Shown piece by piece: positions 63,463-64,000 of a DNA stretch of 64,000 bases. The first letter of the stretch is position 1. Every line of letters begins with the position of its first letter. The translations under genes were made by a program, and so were the position numbers. The DNA comes from Achromobacter arsenitoxydans SY8 (GTDB lineage: Bacteria > Pseudomonadota > Gammaproteobacteria > Burkholderiales > Burkholderiaceae_B). The notes below the pieces were generated by a model. It saw only the letters and a program-made list of their open reading frames with translations. It made no database searches and was not told the origin of the DNA. The DNA is taken from the NCBI RefSeq assembly GCF_000236785.1, contig NZ_AGUF01000010.1, positions 52,871-116,870 of the forward strand, in the 5' to 3' direction.

Positions 63463-64000
63463 ATGTATAGCTGGAAAGAAACCTTCGAGCTGTGCGCGGA
63501 AAACCGCAGGTGGATCGAAAACGAATTGAAGTCGGGCCCCGCGGTGACCTGCACGCGCAGCTTCATCATTTTGCCCCTGCGCTATGGCGCGGTAGGCGGC
63601 GCTGAGATTTCCCGCAATCAGCTGCCGCCGCTGCCGGTGAATGCAGCCGACCCCTACAAGGTTGGAATGCTTAGCGAATCGTCCTATGCATTGCGGCCGT
63701 TGCGTCAGGGCTTTCTCTATGTGCTCATCAAGCGCAAGCAGAAGCCGTATGAGTGGCACAGCCAGTACCGTGTCTCCGAGATCAGCACGCTCACTTACAT
63801 TGATGCGGACAAGCCCTGGGAGCCTCCTGCGTCGGCCGGTGCGGGGGGATCAACAAGGCTGGCTTGGTCGTTGAAGATCTTCGATGTGGACGGCATCGAC
63901 GATCTGCGTTTCCTTTTCAGTCCGGTTCCTCTCACGTCCGCAGTGCGGGACAAGTACCGCACCCAAGAGAGCCACCGTCAAACGATGAGATCGGTGAACC
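63463..64000 (+). CDS. VasX-like type VI secretion effector, N-terminal part (cut by window end)
   Basis: 179 codons seen from ATG 63463; GGAG lies 11 bases upstream, and a GTG at 63451 is possible. MYSWKETFELCAENRRWIENEL is followed by FIILPLRYGAVGG, then AADPYKVGMLSESSYALRPLRQGFLYVLIKR, YEWHSQYRVSEISTLTYID and WSLKIFDVDGIDDLRFLFSPVPLT. The IxPLRYAV, LRPLRxGYLYV and Y-V blocks are those of the T6SS VasX N-terminal region, an adaptor-bound, membrane-targeting module. The toxic C-terminus, expected to follow, lies outside. A short frame ending at 63454 (MPAPIGDSMDGLPNTE) overlaps the leader and may be the end of another reading frame. Confidence 0.7.
   Translation, partial: MYSWKETFELCAENRRWIENELKSGPAVTCTRSFIILPLRYGAVGGAEISRNQLPPLPVNAADPYKVGMLSESSYALRPLRQGFLYVLIKRKQKPYEWHSQYRVSEISTLTYIDADKPWEPPASAGAGGSTRLAWSLKIFDVDGIDDLRFLFSPVPLTSAVRDKYRTQESHRQTMRSVN

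Overview
The window looks like chromosomal DNA from a high-GC, aerobic betaproteobacterium of the Alcaligenaceae (Achromobacter/Bordetella type). Support: strong G/C preference at third codon positions, many LysR regulators, Bug/TctC periplasmic binding proteins, CaiB-type CoA-transferases, a guaB-guaA pair, and a DUF2239 gene. The genus is an inference from gene content; no rRNA or tRNA gene is present to confirm it.

Layout. 1-7.6 kb: an amidase cut by the window edge, a second RlmN/Cfr-type radical-SAM enzyme, a group III truncated haemoglobin behind a well-placed FNR box, and a DNA-repair operon (FAN1-like VRR-NUC nuclease plus a DinG/XPD-type helicase with an N-terminal nuclease-like domain) headed by a LexA-type SOS box. 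7.6-12.7 kb: a P-loop kinase-like gene with an attenuator-like leader, then a three-subunit membrane/periplasmic flavoprotein dehydrogenase (triheme cytochrome c, GMC flavoprotein, Tat-exported small subunit). 12.7-21.6 kb: a complete branched-chain-type (HAAT) ABC transporter operon ending in CoA-transferase and enoyl-CoA hydratase, facing its probable GAF-PucR regulator. 21.6-27.2 kb: TetR and a metallo-beta-lactamase-fold hydrolase around twin operators, an FAD dehydrogenase, an SDR and an unknown secreted protein. 27.3-31.3 kb: a methionine locus with MetR facing FMN reductase, MesX (DUF1852) and MesD, an oxygen-requiring folate-independent methionine synthase system. 31.4-39.6 kb: a Bug protein, then a block (cyclophilin-like, MFS, YcjY-like hydrolase, truncated SDR, LysR, membrane-anchored PQQ-type sugar dehydrogenase) ending in a scar of a mobile element at the 3' end of guaA: a mosaic integrase/relaxase pseudogene and repeated integrase arm-type sites.

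39.6-50 kb: guaA, guaB, a DUF2239 gene with three operator-like repeats over its promoter, small proteins, a LysR/Bug/2-hydroxyacid dehydrogenase group, and a small unknown gene with a second strong SOS box. 50.2-60.8 kb: one long overlapping operon (LysR, flavin monooxygenase, peptide-type ABC transporter, binding protein, BAAT-like hydrolase, fused CMD/peroxidase-like protein), probably for uptake and oxidation of an unknown substrate. 61-64 kb: conserved small proteins, a methyltransferase-like protein, a SMI1/KNR4 (SUKH) protein, and the start of a VasX-like type VI secretion effector that runs off the end.

Themes: two SOS-controlled units, oxygen-responsive or oxygen-requiring functions (FNR-haemoglobin, MesX/MesD), and catabolic transporter operons that carry their own enzymes and regulators.
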